64,000 nt of DNA from CAVPWP01 sp050789285 (GCF_050789285.1 NZ_JBOUVX010000003.1:1-64000); one strand, 5' to 3'; shown: positions 46,853 through 58,137, numbered from the stretch's first letter. The notes: generated from the letters alone by a model not told the origin. Made by a program: numbers and translations.

Positions 46853-47089
46853 ATGAAGAAGTTTGTTGCCGCGGCGGCGCTGTCCGCCCTAGTCGCGCAA
46901 CCCGCGCTGGCCGGCGGTATGGCCGAACCGGTGATGGAACCCGAGGTCATCGCCGAGGAAAGCGTCGGCACCGGCGGTGGCTGGGTCGTACCCTTGATCC
47001 TGATCGCGCTTGTCGCGGCCGTCGCCTCGGCCAGCGGGTCGTCGGACACGCCGATGACGCCGGAAGTGCCGATGCCGTCGCTTCAGTAA
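46853..47089 (+). CDS. Small exported membrane protein (78 aa)
   Basis: Residues 1-20 (MKKFVAAAALSALVAQPALA) form a signal peptide. A short acidic stretch (EPVMEPEVIAEESV) follows, then a second hydrophobic segment (GWVVPLILIALVAAVASASG) and a short polar tail. The mature protein would be an approximately 58-residue single-pass membrane peptide. Similar small proteins are common in this order, but I know no function. A GGAG site lies 9 nt upstream of ATG 46853; an ATG two codons earlier is possible. A strong terminator follows. Confidence 0.68.
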   Translation: MKKFVAAAALSALVAQPALAGGMAEPVMEPEVIAEESVGTGGGWVVPLILIALVAAVASASGSSDTPMTPEVPMPSLQ

Positions 47090-47118
47090 CATCACCGGGT
47101 CCACCCGACCCGAACGGA

Positions 47119-47148
47119 AACGGCCCCGGAGCGCACTCCGGGGCCGTT
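47119..47148. terminator. Bidirectional terminator between the small-protein gene and lon
   Basis: AACGGCCCCGGAG-CGCA-CTCCGGGGCCGTT is a perfect 13-bp stem. It is flanked by T-containing tracts on both strands and lies between two convergent genes. Confidence 0.8.
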
Positions 47149-47172
47149 CCTGTTTCTGGCCGGACGCGCGGC

Positions 47173-49593
<2,421 letters not shown>

Positions 49594-49668
49594 CTGTTTT
49601 CCTTCTTGGCGAGAAGGCACTGGCCCCGTCAGCGGCAGCCCCCGGCCTTCTCCGGTATCGGGCACGAC

Positions 49669-49696
49669 ATGTGGGGGTCGCGGCCCCGCAGGTCAA
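49669..49696 (-). promoter_or_regulatory. Possible heat-shock (RpoH) promoter of lon
   Basis: The minus strand has TTGACC (49691-49696), 13 bp, then CCCCCACAT (49669-49677), resembling the sigma-32 pattern of TTGAA and CCCCAT with a short spacer. Confidence 0.35.
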
Positions 49697-49718
49697 CCAT
49701 GGCTTCCTGTCGGGCGCA

Positions 49719-49748
49719 GCTTGCCCCGTGTCCGCGCGCGGGGCAAGC
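49719..49748 (-). terminator. Hairpin after the glycosyltransferase gene
   Basis: GCTTGCCCCG and CGGGGCAAGC form a perfect 10-bp stem with a 10-nt loop, about 60 bp past the glycosyltransferase stop. It lacks a T-tract, so it may be a terminator or an operator ahead of lon. Confidence 0.4.
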
Positions 49749-49806
49749 GGTCTTCGCAGAAAGGGTGAAGGGCGGTCCCGCCGGGGGCGGACCTGCGGCG
49801 CGCCGT

Positions 49807-51006
49807 TCAGCGGCCATCCGAAGTGATCTCGTGCCACAGCTTCGCGGCGTTCGCGCGATAGTCGAACCTTGCGATCGCGGCCTGGCGCGCCGCCTGCCGC
49901 ATCGCCGCCGCGGCCGCCGGATCGGTGGCAAGGAACTCGATCGCGCCGGCGATCGCGCCCACGTCCTCCTGCGGCACCAGAAGGCCATCCACGCGATCCA
50001 CGATCATGTCGGGCGTCCCGCCGATCCGCGAGACGATGACCGGAAGGCCCATCGCCATGGCCTCCATCACGGCGACGGGGGCCGCCTCGCCCTGCCCCAC
50101 GCTGGTCAGCGCCAGCGCGTCGGCCGTGCCGAGGATCGCGCGCACCTCGTCCTCGGACTTGCTTCCGTCAAGCCGCGCCGTCGCGGTCAGGCCCAGCGCC
50201 GCGATCTCGGCGGCGATCTGGTCGCGCGCCGGACCTTCGCCGACGATCCGGTATTCGATCGCAAGCTGCGGGGCGCGCGCGGCCAGCTCGGCCATGGCCC
50301 GCAGAAGGAAGCGATGCCCCTTCGTCATGTTGAGCCGCGCGATGCTGACGATCCGGAACGGCGCGCCCACCGGCCGTTCGGCTGCATGTTCGGGCGGCCG
50401 GAACTCGTCGGTGTCGACCCCCATCATGATCACGGGGGCGCGCAGCGCAGGGGCGACCGCCGCGATTTCGGCGGCAAGGGGGCGGGTGACGGCGCTGACG
50501 AAGCTGGCGCCGGCGAACTTCATCGCGTGGTCCGAGCCATAGACGCTCAGCCCGCCATGCAGGGTCAGGCTGTAGGACGGACCGCCCATCAGGCGCGCCA
50601 TCGCCCCGATGTTGGCCGAGTTCGCGCAGGAATGAATGTGGACATGGTCCAGCCCGGCCCGTGCGGCCAGGCTTCGCAGCGTCGCGGCGACGGCGACAAG
50701 GCCCAGGTTCTTCGCGACCTCGCGGGGTCCGCTCGCGGACAGGCGCGCGGCATAGCGCAGCGCCCGCACCACGCCCTGCGGGCTGCGCGCGATCGCAGAC
50801 GCCATGGCGCCTGGCTCCGGCGGGAAAAGATAGGTCGTCCGGGCGACGGCCGCCTCGCGGAACGCGTGCGGGCAGGCGTCGGCCGGTGGCTTGCGCGTCG
50901 AGATCAGCCGGATCTCTGCCCCAAGCTCTTCCAGCGCGCGGATCTCCCGCCAGAAGAACGCGTGGGTCTGACCGGGAAACTCCGGAACGAGATAACCGAC
51001 CTTCAT
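49807..51006 (-). CDS. Glycosyltransferase family 4
   Basis: A 399-residue GT-B enzyme. The opening MKVGYLVPEFPGQTHAFFWR is typical of exopolysaccharide GT4 enzymes. DHVHIHSCANSANIGAMA and the nucleotide-sugar region (RLNMTKGHRFLLRAMAELA, then VAVMEAMAMGLPVIVSRIGG) carry the E-x7-E motif. The acceptor is unknown; capsule or exopolysaccharide assembly is likely. It lies alone between tgt and lon, with no other polysaccharide genes nearby. Confidence 0.87.
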   Translation of the reverse strand: MKVGYLVPEFPGQTHAFFWREIRALEELGAEIRLISTRKPPADACPHAFREAAVARTTYLFPPEPGAMASAIARSPQGVVRALRYAARLSASGPREVAKNLGLVAVAATLRSLAARAGLDHVHIHSCANSANIGAMARLMGGPSYSLTLHGGLSVYGSDHAMKFAGASFVSAVTRPLAAEIAAVAPALRAPVIMMGVDTDEFRPPEHAAERPVGAPFRIVSIARLNMTKGHRFLLRAMAELAARAPQLAIEYRIVGEGPARDQIAAEIAALGLTATARLDGSKSEDEVRAILGTADALALTSVGQGEAAPVAVMEAMAMGLPVIVSRIGGTPDMIVDRVDGLLVPQEDVGAIAGAIEFLATDPAAAAAMRQAARQAAIARFDYRANAAKLWHEITSDGR

Positions 51007-51100
51007 GTTCCCTGCCTCCGCTCGCGGGTGGGGTCAGATGCCTGCAGGGTCAGGACGATGTCAAGGATGGCTGCCCCCGGCCCTGCGGGACCGCGCGGCG

Positions 51101-52231
51101 TCACAGCGGTGCGATGTCGCCCTCGGCCCGCAGGCCATGGAAGGCCGCCTCCCAGGCGGCGAAGCGCCCGTCGGCGATGGCCTCGCGCATCCCCTGCATC
51201 AGCTCCTGATAGTAATGCAGGTTGTGCCAGGTCAGCAGCATCCCCGAGATCATCTCGCCCGCCCGGAAGACGTGGTGCAGGTAGGCGCGGGAATAGCCCC
51301 GGCAGGCGGGACAGGCGCAGGCCTCGTCCAGCGGGCGCGGGTCGTCCTGGTGGCGGGCGTTCTTGATGTTGACGACGCCGCGCCGGGTGAAGGCCTGCCC
51401 TGTCCGTCCCGACCGCGAGGGCAGCACGCAGTCCATCATGTCGATGCCGCGTTTGACCGCGCCCACGATGTCATCGGGTTTGCCCACGCCCATCAGGTAA
51501 CGCGGCTTGTCCGCGGGCAGCATGCCCGGCGCGTGGTCGAGGACGCCGAACATCGCCTCCTGCCCCTCGCCCACGGCAAGGCCGCCCACGGCATAGCCAT
51601 CGAAGCCGATCGCGGTCAGCGCCTCGGCGCTTTCGGCGCGCAGGTCGATCTCGAGCCCGCCCTGCTGGATCCCGAACAGCGCGTGTCCGGGTCGGTCGCC
51701 GAAGGCCTCGCGCGAGCGCGTCGCCCACCGCATCGACAGCCGCATGCTGTCCTCGATCCGCTTGCGGTCGGCGGGCAGCGCGGGGCATTCGTCGAAGGCC
51801 ATCACGATGTCCGAGCCCAGAAGGCGCTGGATCTCCATCGAGCGTTCGGGGGTCAGGAAATGCTCCGACCCGTCGATGTGGCTGCGAAAGCGCACGCCCT
51901 CTTCGCCCAGCTTGCGCAGCCCCGACAGGCTCATGACCTGGAACCCGCCCGAGTCGGTCAGGATCGGCCGGTCCCAGTTCATGAAGCGATGCAGCCCGCC
52001 CAGCCGCGCCACCCGTTCGGCCGTGGGACGCAGCATCAGGTGATAGGTGTTGCCCAGCAGGATGTCGGCCCCCGTGGCACGCACGCTTTCGGGCAGCATC
52101 GCCTTGACCGTGCCGGCGGTGCCCACGGGCATGAAGGCGGGCGTGCGCACGTCGCCCCGGGGCGTGCGGATCAGCCCGGTCCGGGCGGTGCCGTCGGTGG
52201 CGTGCAGCGTGAACTGGAAGCGGTCGGTCAT
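51101..52231 (-). CDS. tgt: Queuine tRNA-ribosyltransferase (TGT)
   Basis: A 376-residue TIM-barrel enzyme exchanging guanine-34 for preQ1 in GUN-anticodon tRNAs, including the tRNA-Asp(GTC) encoded at 43620 and 43729. Landmarks are MPVGTAGTVKAMLPE, DSGGFQVMSLSGLRK, FDECPALPAD, VGGLAVGEGQEAM, and the zinc ligands in CACPACRGYSRAYLHH. The start is ATG 52231; the upstream extension is rejected because it lacks family sequence. It is divergent from sufT. Confidence 0.95.
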   Translation of the reverse strand: MTDRFQFTLHATDGTARTGLIRTPRGDVRTPAFMPVGTAGTVKAMLPESVRATGADILLGNTYHLMLRPTAERVARLGGLHRFMNWDRPILTDSGGFQVMSLSGLRKLGEEGVRFRSHIDGSEHFLTPERSMEIQRLLGSDIVMAFDECPALPADRKRIEDSMRLSMRWATRSREAFGDRPGHALFGIQQGGLEIDLRAESAEALTAIGFDGYAVGGLAVGEGQEAMFGVLDHAPGMLPADKPRYLMGVGKPDDIVGAVKRGIDMMDCVLPSRSGRTGQAFTRRGVVNIKNARHQDDPRPLDEACACPACRGYSRAYLHHVFRAGEMISGMLLTWHNLHYYQELMQGMREAIADGRFAAWEAAFHGLRAEGDIAPL

Positions 52232-52298
52232 GGCGCCTCCCGATAGTGGCTTTCCGGCCCGATGCAAAGCCCGCCCGTGCCGCCCGCCGCCCCCGGCC

Positions 52299-52327
52299 TT
52301 TACGCCCCGGCCCCGAAACCTTATATC
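52299..52327 (+). promoter_or_regulatory. Sigma-70-like promoter of sufT
   Basis: TTTACG (52299-52304), a 17-bp spacer and TATATC (52322-52327). The predicted start is about 26 nt before the ATG. Confidence 0.5.
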
Positions 52328-52359
52328 TTCGCTCAACTACTCATCGCCGAAGGTGACAG

Positions 52360-52725
52360 ATGTCCGTCCAGCCGCAGGAGCACCTTGAGGGAACGCCCCT
52401 CATCCGGCCGTCAAGCACGGACCACCCGCTGTACGACAGCGTGGTCGAGGCCTGCCGCACGGTCTTCGATCCCGAGATCCCGGTGAACATCTACGACCTT
52501 GGCCTTGTCTACACGATCGACATCACCGACGACGGCGAAGTGACGGTGGTGATGACGCTGACCGCGCCGGGCTGCCCGGTGGCGGGCGAGATGCCGGGCT
52601 GGGTCGCCGATGCGGTCGGGCCGATTCCGGGCGTCAAGCAGGTCGATGTCGAACTCAGCTGGAACCCGCCCTGGGGCATGGACATGATGTCCGACGAGGC
52701 ACGGCTCGAGCTGGGGTTCATGTAA
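52360..52725 (+). CDS. sufT: SufT-like Fe-S assembly protein (MIP18/DUF59)
   Basis: A 121-residue MIP18-family protein involved in Fe-S cluster maturation. The DUF59 core is FDPEIPVNIYDLGLVYTI (38-54), and C72 in TAPGCPVAGEM is the conserved cysteine. The C-terminal WNPPWGMDMMSDEARLELG is characteristic of SufT/PaaD relatives. The Suf core genes are not in the window, but a SufA-like gene lies 1.3 kb downstream, beyond two unrelated genes. Confidence 0.85.
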   Translation: MSVQPQEHLEGTPLIRPSSTDHPLYDSVVEACRTVFDPEIPVNIYDLGLVYTIDITDDGEVTVVMTLTAPGCPVAGEMPGWVADAVGPIPGVKQVDVELSWNPPWGMDMMSDEARLELGFM

Positions 52726-52930
52726 GCGTCACGCCACGGATATCCTGGCGTCACGGACCTGCGGCATTCTGCGACACACGCCGATGCGCGCTGCGCGCCG
52801 GCCTGGGCTTTGCCAGTGACCTTGGGTGTGGGTGGGCGGGCGGTCGGTATGGCCGCCCGATCCCGCGGACGACGCCCTTGACGCATCTGAGAGATTGTGC
52901 CCGGCCCGGACCTGCGGCATCTTCCGCCCC

Positions 52931-53344
52931 ATGATGAAGTCCCTGCCACCCTTTCTCCTGGCCGTTGCCCTTGCCGTCGCGCTGGCCGCCTGCACGTCCA
53001 CAAGTCCCTTCGAGCCGCGCATCGACACCTCGTCGATGCCGCCCGACCTGCCGCGCAGCGCCATCGCCGACCTCGACCCCGAGGTGCAGAAGCGGATCGA
53101 ACGCGGCCTGACCACGATCCAGCGCCGCCTCGCCCCGGTCTGCCCGCCCCAGGACATCCGCCTGATGCAGGAAGCGCTGGTGCTGTTCGGCTGGGCCACG
53201 ACCGCCGAGGTGCCAAGCCCGTCGATGCAGGCCTATGTCGACCGCCGCGCACCCGAACTGCGCGCCGCGCGCGACCGCCTGGCCCCTGCCTGCCGGGCAC
53301 AGGTCGACGCGCTGGTGACCGAAATCCGCGGAACCGCCCGGTGA
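52931..53344 (+). CDS. Hypothetical lipoprotein
   Basis: A 137-residue protein with a lipoprotein signal (1-20, FLLAVALAVALAAC, lipidated C21). The mature part is helical and charged, with Cys in APVCPPQ and in APACRAQ that may form a disulfide. I recognise no family. The start may be either of two adjacent ATGs. Its stop overlaps the GTG of the acetyltransferase gene. A 14-bp direct repeat (CGGACCTGCGGCAT) occurs at 52754 and again at 52907 in the gap before it. Confidence 0.62.
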   Translation: MMKSLPPFLLAVALAVALAACTSTSPFEPRIDTSSMPPDLPRSAIADLDPEVQKRIERGLTTIQRRLAPVCPPQDIRLMQEALVLFGWATTAEVPSPSMQAYVDRRAPELRAARDRLAPACRAQVDALVTEIRGTAR

Positions 53345-53907
53345 CCGACGCCCGCAGCGAATGGGAGAAGATGGTCGCGGGCGACCTCTACCGCCCGGGC
53401 GACCCCGAGCTTGCCGCGGCCCGGGCGCGGGCGCAGGCGCTGATGCGCGACTACAACCGCACCATCGTGGGCGAGGACGACATCCGCGGTCCGATCCTTG
53501 ACCGGCTTCTGGGCGGGCGCGGCCCAGGCTGCGCGATCCGCACGCCCTTCCACGTGGATTACGGCGTCAACATCTTCCTTGGGCGCGACGTGTTCTTCAA
53601 CTACGGCTGCACGGTGCTCGACGTCTGCCGCGTGACGATCGGCGACATGACGCAGATCGGCCCCGGGGTGCAGATCGTCGCCGCCGACCACCCGCGCGAG
53701 GCCGAGCATCGCGACGCGGGCCTCGAGAACGGCAAGCCGGTGACGATCGGGCGCAACGTCTGGATCGGGGCCCTTGCGGTGATCTTGCCCGGGGTGACCG
53801 TGGGCGACGACGCGATCATCGGCGCGGGCGCGATCGTCACCCGCGACGTGGCGCCCGGAACCACGGTGGTGGGAAACCCCGCGCGCCCCCTGCCCCGCAA
53901 GGGCTGA
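53341..53907 (+). CDS. maa: Maltose/galactoside O-acetyltransferase-like protein
   Basis: A 188-residue left-handed beta-helix acetyltransferase. It has an N-terminal maltose-acetyltransferase domain (EWEKMVAGDLYRPGDPEL), then hexapeptide repeats (VDYGVNIFLGRDVFFNYGCT, VTIGDMTQIGPGVQ, TVGDDAIIGAGAIVT) and the catalytic His in ADHPREAEHRDAG. It transfers acetyl from acetyl-CoA to a sugar hydroxyl. GTG 53341 overlaps the lipoprotein stop (GTGA). A 14-bp tandem repeat begins at its stop codon. Confidence 0.85.
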   Translation: MTDARSEWEKMVAGDLYRPGDPELAAARARAQALMRDYNRTIVGEDDIRGPILDRLLGGRGPGCAIRTPFHVDYGVNIFLGRDVFFNYGCTVLDVCRVTIGDMTQIGPGVQIVAADHPREAEHRDAGLENGKPVTIGRNVWIGALAVILPGVTVGDDAIIGAGAIVTRDVAPGTTVVGNPARPLPRKG

Positions 53908-53958
53908 CCCGCAGGGCCTGACACCATGAACCTGACACCATGGGCCTGACCCCATGGG
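53903..53958 (+). repeat. 14-bp tandem repeat (four copies)
   Basis: The units are GCTGACCCGCAGGG, CCTGACACCATGAA, CCTGACACCATGGG and CCTGACCCCATGGG, head to tail. The first overlaps the maa stop codon. Several units hold CCATGG palindromes. Confidence 0.75.
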
Positions 53959-54013
53959 CTTGAGGGGACGGCCGCGAAAGCCTATCTTGTCTCCAGGACT
54001 GAAGGAGCCCCCC

Positions 54014-54391
54014 ATGTTCGGCATCCCCGGCAAGCAGGCCGTGACCATGACCCCCGCCGCCAAGGCGCAGATCGCGCGCCTGATGGCCCGCGATGGCCAC
54101 AAGGGCCTGCGCATCGGCGTCAAGAAGGGCGGCTGCGCGGGCATGGAATACACCATGGACTACGCCGCCCAGATCGACCCCCTGGACGAGGTGGTGGAAG
54201 AGGACGGCGCGCGCGTGATGATCGCGCCGATGGCGCAGATGTTCCTGTTCGGCACGGTCATCGACTACGAGACCGGCCTGCTCGAATCGGGCTTCAAGTT
54301 CCGCAACCCCAACGTGGTCGACGCCTGCGGCTGCGGGGAATCGATCAAGTTCAAGGACGTGGACGAGCTTGCCGCCGAACGCGGCGCTTGA
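54014..54391 (+). CDS. A-type Fe-S scaffold (SufA/IscA-like)
   Basis: A 125-residue HesB/IscA-family protein. Cluster ligands are C41 (KGGCAGMEY) and C105/C107 (DACGCGESI). Compared with ErpA (4499) it has a longer, charged C-terminus and Met-rich central segment, and resembles SufA. ATG 54014 follows AAGGAG. Its place after the 14-bp repeat and 58 bp before tpiA suggests independent transcription. Confidence 0.85.
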   Translation: MFGIPGKQAVTMTPAAKAQIARLMARDGHKGLRIGVKKGGCAGMEYTMDYAAQIDPLDEVVEEDGARVMIAPMAQMFLFGTVIDYETGLLESGFKFRNPNVVDACGCGESIKFKDVDELAAERGA

Positions 54392-54454
54392 CCTTCCGCC
54401 CCTGCCCTGCAAGGTCCGGGCGGTAAGCTGGACTGAACGCGAAGGGGTCACGTC

Positions 54455-55207
54455 ATGCGCAAGCTCGCCGCCGGAAACTGGAAGATGAACGGCACGACCG
54501 GCAGCCTGGCCGAGGCCATGGCTGTGGCCGCGGCCCACCCCGATGCCGCGGTCGAACTGCTGATCTGCCCGCCCGCGACGCTGATCACGGCGATGGCGAC
54601 GGCTGCGACCGGCACCCCGCTTGAGGTCGGCGGCCAGGACTGCCACGCCGCCGCGTCGGGCGCGCACACCGGCGACATCTCGGCCGCGATGCTTTCCGAC
54701 GCCGGCGCGTCCTACGTCATCCTTGGACATTCCGAGCGCCGCACCGACCACGGCGAGACCGACGCGCTTGTCCGCGCCAAGACCGAAGCCGCCTGGGCCG
54801 CCGGCCTGACCGCCATTGTCTGCGTGGGCGAGACCCTGGCCGAGCGCGACGCCGGCCGGACGCTCGAGGTGGTGGGCCGGCAGCTTGACGGCTCGGTTCC
54901 CAACGGCGCGTCGGGCGCGCGGCTGGTCATCGCCTACGAACCGGTCTGGGCGATCGGCACCGGCAAGGTGCCCACGACCGGCCAGATCGCCGAAGTGCAC
55001 GACTTTCTCCGCGCGCGCCTCGACGCGCGCTTCGGCGAAGGCGTGGGCCGGCTTGTGCGCCTGCTCTACGGCGGGTCGGTGAAGCCCTCGAATGCCGCCG
55101 AGATCTTTGCCATCCGGAACGTCGACGGCGCGCTTGTGGGCGGGGCCTCGCTGAAGGCCGCAGAGTTCTCGGGCATCATCGCCGCGCTTGAGGACAGCGT
55201 TGGCTGA
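54455..55207 (+). CDS. tpiA: Triose-phosphate isomerase
   Basis: A 250-residue TIM barrel interconverting dihydroxyacetone phosphate and glyceraldehyde 3-phosphate. Landmarks are AGNWKMNG (catalytic Lys at position 10), the His in ILGHSERR, the Glu in AYEPVWAIGTG and the phosphate loop LYGGSVKPSN. AAGGGG precedes ATG 54455. It overlaps the iron permease gene by 8 bp, which may be chance or may couple them. Confidence 0.95.
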   Translation: MRKLAAGNWKMNGTTGSLAEAMAVAAAHPDAAVELLICPPATLITAMATAATGTPLEVGGQDCHAAASGAHTGDISAAMLSDAGASYVILGHSERRTDHGETDALVRAKTEAAWAAGLTAIVCVGETLAERDAGRTLEVVGRQLDGSVPNGASGARLVIAYEPVWAIGTGKVPTTGQIAEVHDFLRARLDARFGEGVGRLVRLLYGGSVKPSNAAEIFAIRNVDGALVGGASLKAAEFSGIIAALEDSVG

Positions 55208-56891
55208 CATCGCCCAGGGCACCGCCGCCCGGCTGGGGCGCGCGGGGCGCAGCGGCCGGATCGCGACCGGGCTGCGCCTGGCCGCGCTGCTGGCCGCCGC
55301 CGCCTGCCTTCTGCCGATGCTCGCCGTGGCCGTCGCCGCGCTTATGGGCGGGACCGACACGGTCGCCCACCTGGCCCAGACGGTGCTCTGGCGCTACACG
55401 GGCAACACGCTGCTTCTTGTCGCGCTGGTCGCCGCCGGCACCACCGCGATCGGGACCGGCGCGGCCTGGCTTGTGACCATGACGCGCTTTCCCGGCGTCC
55501 GTCTCTTCGAGGTGGCTCTGGCGCTGCCGCTGGCCTTCCCGGCCTATGTGCTGGCCTATGCCTATACCGACTTTCTCGACCATCCCGGCGCGGTCCAGAC
55601 CGCCCTGCGCGCGCTGACCGGCTGGGGGCCGCGCGACTACTGGTTCCCCGAGGTGCGCAGCCTGCCCGGCGCGGCGGCGATGCTGACGCTGGTGCTTTAC
55701 CCCTATGTCTACCTGCTGGCCCGCGCGGCCTTCCTGCAGCAGTCGGCCACGACCTATCTGGCCGCCCGCGCGCTGGGCCAGACGCCCTGGGGGGCCTTCC
55801 GCCGCGTGTCGCTGCCGCTGGCGCGCCCGGCGATCGCGGGGGGGACGCTGCTTGCGATCATGGAGACGATCGCCGATTACGGGACCGTGTCCTATTTCGC
55901 GGTGCCGACCTTCGCCACCGGCATCTACACCAGTTGGTTCTCGATGGCCGACCGGGCGGCGGCGGCGCAGCTGGCGCTGGGGCTTCTGGCCTTCGCCCTT
56001 CTGATCGCCATGCTCGAGCGGATGCAGCGCGGCCGGGCGCGCCACCACATGACCGGCTCGCGGCAGGAGCGGATCGAACCCGCCGCGCTGACCGGTGCGG
56101 CGCGCTGGGGCGCGGTGCTGCTGTGCGGGCTGCCGGTTCTTCTGGGCTTCGCGCTGCCGGTCGTGCTGCTTCTGGGCATGGCGATCGGGTCCGGGCAGGA
56201 CCTGCTTGGCCCGCGCTACCTGGGGTTCCTCAGGAACTCGCTGATCCTTGCCGGAACCGCGGCCGCGGTGACGGTGACGGCCGCGGTGATGATCGGGTTC
56301 TACCGGCGGGTCGAACCCGGGCGGCTGTCGCGCGCGGCCGCGCAGGTCGCGCGGATCGGCTATGCCGTTCCGGGCGGCGTGATCGCGGTGGGGCTTCTGG
56401 TGCCCTTCGCCGCCTTCGACAACGCGCTTGACGCCGTCATGCGGGCGCGCTTCGGCGTCTCGACCGGGCTGCTGCTGACCGGGTCGATCTGGCTGCTGGT
56501 CATGGCCTACATGGTGCGCTTCATGGCCGCGGCCCTGTCGGCCTATGACAGCGGGCAGGAAACGATCCATTCCACCATGGACGCGGTCGCGCGCACGCTG
56601 GGCCACAGCCCGGCAGGGATGCTGCGGCGCGTGCACCTGCCGATCCTGCGGCCCTCGGTTCTGACCGCGCTTCTGATCGTTTTCGTCGACGTGATGAAGG
56701 AACTGCCCGCGACACTGATCATGCGGCCCTTCAACTTCGACACGCTGGCGGTGCAGGCGCACCGGCTGGCCGCCGACGAGCGGCTGGATGGCGCGGCGGT
56801 GCCGAGCCTCGTCATCGTCGCCGTCGGCCTGCTGCCGGTGATCCTGGTCTGCCGGGGCCTCGGGGCCCGGCGATCGCCCGGCGCGGGCTGA
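55200..56891 (+). CDS. Fe(III) ABC transporter permease (FbpB/SfuB type)
   Basis: A 563-residue protein with two fused permease domains, about 12 membrane segments. Each half has an ATPase-docking loop: ARALGQTPWGAFRRVSLPLA and ARTLGHSPAGMLRRVHLPIL. This fused form is usual for iron and thiamine importers. The start is TTG 55200, with GAGGA five bases upstream; a TTG at 55188 is an alternative. The binding protein is encoded convergently at 58207; the ATPase is not in this window. Confidence 0.85.
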   Translation: MADIAQGTAARLGRAGRSGRIATGLRLAALLAAAACLLPMLAVAVAALMGGTDTVAHLAQTVLWRYTGNTLLLVALVAAGTTAIGTGAAWLVTMTRFPGVRLFEVALALPLAFPAYVLAYAYTDFLDHPGAVQTALRALTGWGPRDYWFPEVRSLPGAAAMLTLVLYPYVYLLARAAFLQQSATTYLAARALGQTPWGAFRRVSLPLARPAIAGGTLLAIMETIADYGTVSYFAVPTFATGIYTSWFSMADRAAAAQLALGLLAFALLIAMLERMQRGRARHHMTGSRQERIEPAALTGAARWGAVLLCGLPVLLGFALPVVLLLGMAIGSGQDLLGPRYLGFLRNSLILAGTAAAVTVTAAVMIGFYRRVEPGRLSRAAAQVARIGYAVPGGVIAVGLLVPFAAFDNALDAVMRARFGVSTGLLLTGSIWLLVMAYMVRFMAAALSAYDSGQETIHSTMDAVARTLGHSPAGMLRRVHLPILRPSVLTALLIVFVDVMKELPATLIMRPFNFDTLAVQAHRLAADERLDGAAVPSLVIVAVGLLPVILVCRGLGARRSPGAG

Positions 56892-56896
56892 CGGCC

Positions 56897-58102
56897 GTGC
56901 GCGGGCTTCTTGCCGGCGTCACCGCCCGCGACCTGCGCATCGGGACCGTGGCCCTTGGCCTTGTCGTCGTCGCCTTCTTCGCCATCGGCTATGCCATCGG
57001 GGAACTCACAAGCCCCAAGCGCATCACCGCAACCTCGCCCTCGCTTGAATTCGAGCCCGCACGCACCCAGGCGGAAGAACCCGACGTCCTTGGCCGGACC
57101 GGCTCCCGCGTGCCGGGCTGGCAGGATCTTTATGTCAACGATTACGACGACCTGCTGACGCCCGAGGCCGAATCCGACCTCCGCGCCGCGCTGGAAGGGG
57201 TGTGGCAGCGCACCGGCATCGAGATGACGCTGCTCACGATCCCCGGCATCGACACCTACGGCCACCCCGGCCCGATCGAGCCCTTCGCGACCGAGCTGTT
57301 CAACGCCTGGGGCATTGGCGATGCCGACCGCAACGACGGCGTGCTGATCCTGGTCGCGCGCCAGGACCGCGCCATGCGGATCGAGATCGGCGCGGGCTAT
57401 GGCCCGGAATGGGACGCGGTGATGCAGCGGGTGGTCGACGCCGCGTTCCTGCCCGCCTTCCGCGAGGACCGCTATCAGGACGGCATCCGCGACGGCGTGG
57501 ACGAGACGATCCATGCCGTCTCGGGCAGCTATCCCGGCGAATGGGACAGCCCGGTCTGGGCGCAGGGCTGGTCGTGGATCGGGCGCAGGCTGGGCGATCT
57601 GGGGCTGTGGCTTCTGGGCCTGCTCGCCCTGCCCGTGGCCGGCGTCGCCGTCGCCGTCCGCCGCTACCTGCGCGCCCGTCCCCGCCCCTGCGAACGCTGC
57701 GGCACGTTGATGGAACGCGCCGGGGAAGAGGCGGACGACGCCCACCTCGACGGCGGACAGCGGCTTGAGGAATACCTCAGGTCGGTCGACTACGACGTCT
57801 GGCACTGCCCGAACCAGAGCTGCGGGCACATGAAGATCATCCGCTATCCATCCTGGATTACCTCGCATTCCGCCTGTCCCGCATGCGGCTACCGGACGCT
57901 GTCGACCACCGCGACCGTCCTGACGCAGGCCACGCGCAGCGCGACGGGAACCAAGCGCCTCGACTACGACTGCCAGAACTGCGGCCATCGCGACAGCGAA
58001 ACGCGGACGATCCCCAAGATCAGCGACAGCGGGTCCGGATCGTCGCGGTCGTCCTTCGGGGGTGGCTCGTCCTCGGGCGGGGGCGCCAGCGGGCGGTGGT
58101 AG
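56897..58102 (+). CDS. TPM-domain membrane protein with zinc ribbons
   Basis: A 401-residue protein. A membrane segment (17-36), a TPM domain at about 75-210 (DLLTPEAESDLRAALEGVW, ILVARQDRAMRIEIGAGYG), a second membrane segment near 235-255, then a cytoplasmic part with four Cys pairs (CERCG, CPNQSC, CPACG, CQNCG) like zinc ribbons. A Ser/Gly-rich tail (SSFGGGSSSGGGASGRW) ends it. TPM proteins of this YgcG type have been linked to phosphatase activity and photosystem repair in plants; the role here is unknown. GTG 56897 lies 5 bp after the permease stop. Confidence 0.8.
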   Translation: MRGLLAGVTARDLRIGTVALGLVVVAFFAIGYAIGELTSPKRITATSPSLEFEPARTQAEEPDVLGRTGSRVPGWQDLYVNDYDDLLTPEAESDLRAALEGVWQRTGIEMTLLTIPGIDTYGHPGPIEPFATELFNAWGIGDADRNDGVLILVARQDRAMRIEIGAGYGPEWDAVMQRVVDAAFLPAFREDRYQDGIRDGVDETIHAVSGSYPGEWDSPVWAQGWSWIGRRLGDLGLWLLGLLALPVAGVAVAVRRYLRARPRPCERCGTLMERAGEEADDAHLDGGQRLEEYLRSVDYDVWHCPNQSCGHMKIIRYPSWITSHSACPACGYRTLSTTATVLTQATRSATGTKRLDYDCQNCGHRDSETRTIPKISDSGSGSSRSSFGGGSSSGGGASGRW

Positions 58103-58137
58103 ATTTTCTTGAACTTCCGCTGACAAGGCCCTGACCC

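Noticed and set aside
50383..50398. GTTC-N8-GTTC resembling a second LexA box
   Set aside because: The spacing is 8, not 7, and it lies inside the glycosyltransferase coding sequence.
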